NCBI GenBank assembly: GCA_964627665.1
Contig: CAZVKG010000050.1
Location: forward strand, 1-25,876
DNA: 25,876 nt
Source: UBA1351 sp964627665
GTDB lineage: Bacteria > Bacillota > Clostridia > Lachnospirales > Vallitaleaceae
Reading direction: 5' to 3'
In this document: piece by piece, positions 23,873-25,876 of the stretch
Layout of the letters: the number at the start of each line of letters is the position of its first letter
Position numbering within the stretch: position 1 is the stretch's first letter
Translations under genes and position numbers: made by a program
Notes under the pieces: generated by a model
The model's database searches: none
Told to the model about the DNA's origin: nothing
The model's input: only the letters and a program-made list of their open reading frames with translations

Positions 23873-24126
23873 CTCATTAAGTCCATCAAATCATAGAATC
23901 TATATACCTTATTTTTCTTTTTATCATCTGGATATATTCTTCCTAATTCAACAAGTACTTCCGTATATCGCTTTGCAGTATTATAGCTAACACTCATTCC
24001 TTGCTGAATATACTTAATTGTAAAGTATGTTTTTTTGAAAATCGCATGAATTATATTACCATTTACATTCTTTTCATTAACATACTTGATTAGACAGTAA
24101 ATTAAAACGTTAACATTACCTGACAC
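23869..24126 (-). pseudogene. C-terminal winged-helix fragment, possibly from a Fic-domain protein
   Basis: The 85 codons (frame open to 24162) lack a proper start: the first Met-capable codon is a GTG with no ribosome site. The second half, KYIQQGMSVSYNTAKRYTEVLVELGRIYPD followed by KKNKVYRF, fits the C-terminal winged helix found behind Fic domains, which usually ends 'LxxLGI...KKRNRxYxF...YLDIL'. No Fic motif (HPFxxGNG) is left. The 5' part is replaced by the IS4 transposase remnant reading the other way, so an insertion or deletion removed the catalytic part. Assignment rests on the pattern only; another HTH family is possible. Confidence 0.45.
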
Positions 24127-24901
24127 TTTAGCGAGCGAAAGCGAGCTTGCTTGTGATAGAGGTTATGCTTCTTACAATTGCATGGCTCACATTATTGAGA
24201 ACAATAGTTATTTCATTATTCGCGAAAAAGATATTACGAGTAATGGTATTGCTTCAAAAATGGGTTGTACCTTTTCATCCGATACCTTTGATTGTCTTAT
24301 TGAACGTACATTAACTAAAAAAAGTGGTAAGCTATATAGCGGAAATCCTTTGAAATATAAGGTTTTGAACACAAAAATTAACTTTGACTTTATTTCGTCA
24401 GAAAAACCTTTTTATGATATGAGTTTTCGTATAGTAAGGGTTAAACTGGACTCAGATCATTATGAAGTTCTACTGACAAACCTTGATGCTGACCAATTCC
24501 CACTTTCAAAACTTAAAGAGATCTATAATTTAAGATGGGGTATTGAAACAACTTTTAGGAGACTTAAATATACTGTTGATATGCTAAGTTTTAATTCGAA
24601 AAAACTGGAGCTAATCAAGCAAGAGATTTATACAGCACTATTCATTTACAACTTCTCATCCTTGGTCTCATACCACACAAAGATTGAAAAGAAGGACAGA
24701 AAATATAGCTATCTCATCAATTTCTCAATTTCTGTTACCAGCTGTTTAGACCTACTTAAAAGTCTTGCCTATATTAGACCTCCAGAAAACGTCGAGGTAA
24801 TTCTTAAAAGAAACCTTTTACCTATCCGTCATGGACGAAGCTTCAAAAGATATCCGACACGCCGTAGAGCATGGACTTGCTTCAACTATAAAGTTGCGTA
24901 A
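24101..24901 (+). pseudogene. 5'-truncated IS4-family transposase
   Basis: The frame is open from 24101 and recognisable from about 24149: ACDRGYASYN is the region of the second catalytic Asp, and YNLRWGIETTFRRLK matches the IS4 signature Y-x2-R-x3-E-x6-K exactly, with the third catalytic residue E. The C terminus (FIYNFSSLVSYH, then PIRHGRSFKRYPTRRRA) is also typical. The N-terminal third with the first catalytic Asp and the left end of the IS is missing, and no start codon with ribosome site precedes it. It cannot be active. The left junction with the winged-helix fragment lies between about 24120 and 24150. No pair of terminal inverted repeats could be found. Confidence 0.88.
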
Positions 24902-25072
24902 GTGATTCTTTACATATTGTCAAATTAAGCAGATTTAATCTGCTTATTAATGATGCAATACGATAGGTTTAACCAAAAGATTTGGTTTAAATTCCTAATT
25001 TTGTATCCTTTTGAAACTTTATGCATTCCTTAGCTAAATGACATTGGTCCCCAAATGTTTTCCACCGTCCTT
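24902..25072. other. Non-coding stretch behind the transposase with two hairpins
   Basis: AAGCAGA/TCTGCTT (24927-24933, 24939-24945) is a perfect 7-bp stem with loop TTTAA. TTTAACCAAA/TTTGGTTTAAA (24968-24977, 24981-24991) is a second one with one extra T. Either could be the transposase terminator or the decayed right end of the insertion sequence. No gene is seen. Confidence 0.5.
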
Positions 25073-25359
25073 TTATAATTCCAGTTCTTCATCGTCCAAT
25101 GCCGATTGTACTTGCTTTAAATAGCCCAATCGGATATCAAAACTTTCAAGTGCCAATAGATAATTATCAGCATCTAAATCGGATAATAGATCAATAGGTG
25201 ATTTCGAAAATCATAGATCGAGTCAGATTTTGCAAACAGATCCGCATTACCTGACAGGATATAGATAAGAGAAATTCTTTCCTTATCCTTGGGATGTGTC
25301 CCATTCCTCTGAATCAATTCCATTAACTTGTTTTCATGTTCCGTATTTAAAAATCTCAT
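25073..25359 (-). pseudogene. Frameshifted small gene (DUF6075-like N terminus)
   Basis: A good ribosome site (AAGGAG) precedes ATG 25359, and the first 51 residues (MRFLNTEHENKLMEL, THPKDKERISLIYILSGN, DSIYDF) look like a genuine conserved N terminus; from memory it resembles DUF6075 proteins. After DF the frame runs only eight codons more to a stop, whereas the adjacent frame continues as SPIDLLSDLDADNYLLALES to a stop at 25073. I therefore read it as one gene broken by a frameshift, probably with an internal deletion as well, since family members are longer. The family name is tentative; the frameshift reading is fairly clear. Confidence 0.55.
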
Positions 25360-25396
25360 GTCATCACACTCCTTATTTTGCTAATTGATCGGTTAC

Positions 25397-25449
25397 AAAA
25401 GTTCCCCCTACTTATAAGCCGAAAAACAGGGGTGGGTGGACGAACTTTT
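25397..25449. repeat. Hairpin 1 of a three-member loop-sharing group
   Basis: Outer arms AAAAGTTC (25397-25404) and GAACTTTT (25442-25449) are exact complements; inside, CCCC pairs with GGGG (25429-25432). The region between reads CTACTTATAAGCCGAAA (25408-25424), 15 of 17 identical to the loop of the hairpin at 25674-25707. It has no clear T-run. Confidence 0.55.
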
Positions 25450-25457
25450 AGCTAATT

Positions 25458-25474
25458 TGTAATGAAACTGTAAC
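25458..25474 (+). promoter_or_regulatory. WalR-like box (weak)
   Basis: TGTAAT-GAAAC-TGTAAC fits the WalR consensus TGTWAH-N5-TGTWAH exactly. It is not next to any gene in the window, and such matches occur by chance in AT-rich DNA, so it is only a candidate. Confidence 0.25.
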
Positions 25475-25575
25475 ATTTCTATCTGTTGCTCTTTGTATTA
25501 CATTTTTAAAATGACATTAGTCTTCTGATGTATTAAGCCTATTTCAGAGAGTGAGTAATACACTTTTTGTACAAA

Positions 25576-25631
25576 ACAACACCCCCCTATACTTCTAAAG
25601 GCAAACTAAAAGGGTGTTGTCCAAATTTTTT
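25576..25631 (+). terminator. Hairpin 2 of the group, terminator-like
   Basis: ACAACACCC (25576-25584) and GGGTGTTGT (25612-25620) form a perfect 9-bp stem with a 27-base loop, followed by CCAAATTTTTT on the plus strand. The loop (TATACTTCTAAAGGCAAAC) is a more distant relative of the loops in the hairpins at 25397 and 25674. No gene precedes it within 500 bases, so it may terminate a small RNA or be a leftover of a lost gene. Confidence 0.55.
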
Positions 25632-25667
25632 CACATATTTTTATACGAATTATTGATATTTTGAAAC

Positions 25668-25707
25668 ACAAAAAAGCCCTCTACTCATATGCCGAAATAG
25701 AGGACTT
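25668..25707 (-). terminator. Hairpin 3 of the group, terminator-like on minus
   Basis: Arms 25674-25683 and 25698-25707 pair over 9 of 10 positions (CCTCTA/TAGAGG plus AAG/CTT), with loop CTCATATGCCGAAA. On the minus strand six T follow. It would end a minus-strand transcript coming from the right of the window. Confidence 0.6.
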
Positions 25708-25776
25708 GTGCAAGAACTATTTATTCATTTTTTCTTTTATTATTGATGACAAAACTCTTTTGATTTTTCTTGCGAC

Positions 25777-25831
25777 GCAAGGGACTAGAAGCACTTTTCA
25801 GAATGAAAAGTTTAACTTCTAGGTAGCTTGC
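25777..25831. other. Three-tier hairpin, possible structured RNA or element end
   Basis: Three nested exact stems: GCAAG/CTTGC (25777-25781, 25827-25831), CTAGAAG/CTTCTAG (25785-25791, 25816-25822) and ACTTTTC/GAAAAGT (25793-25799, 25805-25811) with a 5-base loop and small bulges. No T-run follows, so it is not a plain terminator. It may be part of an RNA or an insertion-sequence end outside the window. Confidence 0.45.
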
Positions 25832-25876
25832 CAGATTGTGTCATAACCCGAATTTCACTGGATTATACAAGTCATT

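Larger units (their letters stand above)
25360..25876. other. Gene-free end of the window
   Basis: No credible reading frame was found on either strand in these 517 bases. They contain the ribosome site of the broken gene at 25073-25359, a WalR-like box, three hairpins with related loops and one three-tier hairpin. Base composition is AT-rich with repeated T-runs. Confidence 0.6.

Noticed and set aside
24128..24147. Periodic AGCGAGCGAAAGCGAGC stretch as a microsatellite or binding site
   Set aside because: It is only 17 bases and lies in the open transposase frame at a rearrangement junction; nothing further supports a function.
25360..25876. tRNA, riboswitch or known structured RNA in the final gene-free stretch
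   Set aside because: No cloverleaf, T-loop, RNase P, SRP or tmRNA signature was recognised; only simple hairpins can be supported.

Overview
The window reads as chromosome of a low-GC Gram-positive anaerobe of the class Clostridia. The evidence is strong AGGAGG-type ribosome sites, sigma-A-like promoters with AT-rich spacers, a Gram-positive PyrR RNA motif, an LTA-synthase-like sulfatase and a PIN-PhoH protein. Genus cannot be fixed from the sequence alone. About 23.4 kb is dense housekeeping gene space; the last 2.4 kb is a graveyard of repeats, transposase and broken genes.

Left part (1-5.9 kb, all minus strand). Two terminator hairpins close a small operon of mtnN (MTA/SAH nucleosidase) plus a 64-residue protein of unknown function. 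Next is a regulator-ATPase-permease operon: a winged-helix regulator, an ABC ATPase and a 529-residue ABC-2-like permease. A sigma-A promoter ahead of it is buried in a 54-bp near-palindrome that could be both its operator and the terminator of the preceding gene. That gene is an LTA-synthase-family membrane sulfatase.

Middle (5.8-14.9 kb). pyrB-pyrI encodes both aspartate carbamoyltransferase chains. Its leader carries an exact match to the PyrR-binding RNA consensus directly in front of the pyrB ribosome site, which suggests UMP-dependent control of translation. An Uup/YfmR-like ABC-F ATPase and a tpx-mscS pair follow on plus. The minus-strand pair of a second ABC-F protein and the ApbE flavin-transferase lipoprotein overlaps mscS tail to tail. 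A rhodanese and a Methyltransf_32-type methyltransferase likewise converge with overlapping stop codons.

Right part (14.9-23.4 kb). A minus-strand run reads from a secreted copper-amine-oxidase-N/SleB-like hydrolase through HelD (RNA polymerase recycling), thymidine kinase (with an altered P-loop), PIN-PhoH, an unrecognised coiled-coil protein and class II fructose-bisphosphate aldolase. The aldolase has its own strong promoter and a terminator hairpin. Divergent from the hydrolase is a DUF3524/QTMAN-type glycosyltransferase, predicted to mannosylate queuosine in tRNA.

Tail (23.4-25.9 kb). A palindromic, MITE-like element (191 bp, 21-bp perfect terminal inverted repeats) sits next to a truncated tandem copy that begins exactly at the glycosyltransferase stop codon. 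Beyond it lie a C-terminal winged-helix fragment (possibly Fic-type), a 34-codon ORF cut by the repeat, a 5'-truncated IS4-family transposase, a frameshifted small gene, and several hairpins, three of them sharing a loop sequence. I saw no CRISPR array, tRNA, rRNA, phage module or complete defence system. The most interesting signals are regulatory RNA/DNA structures and the repeat family.
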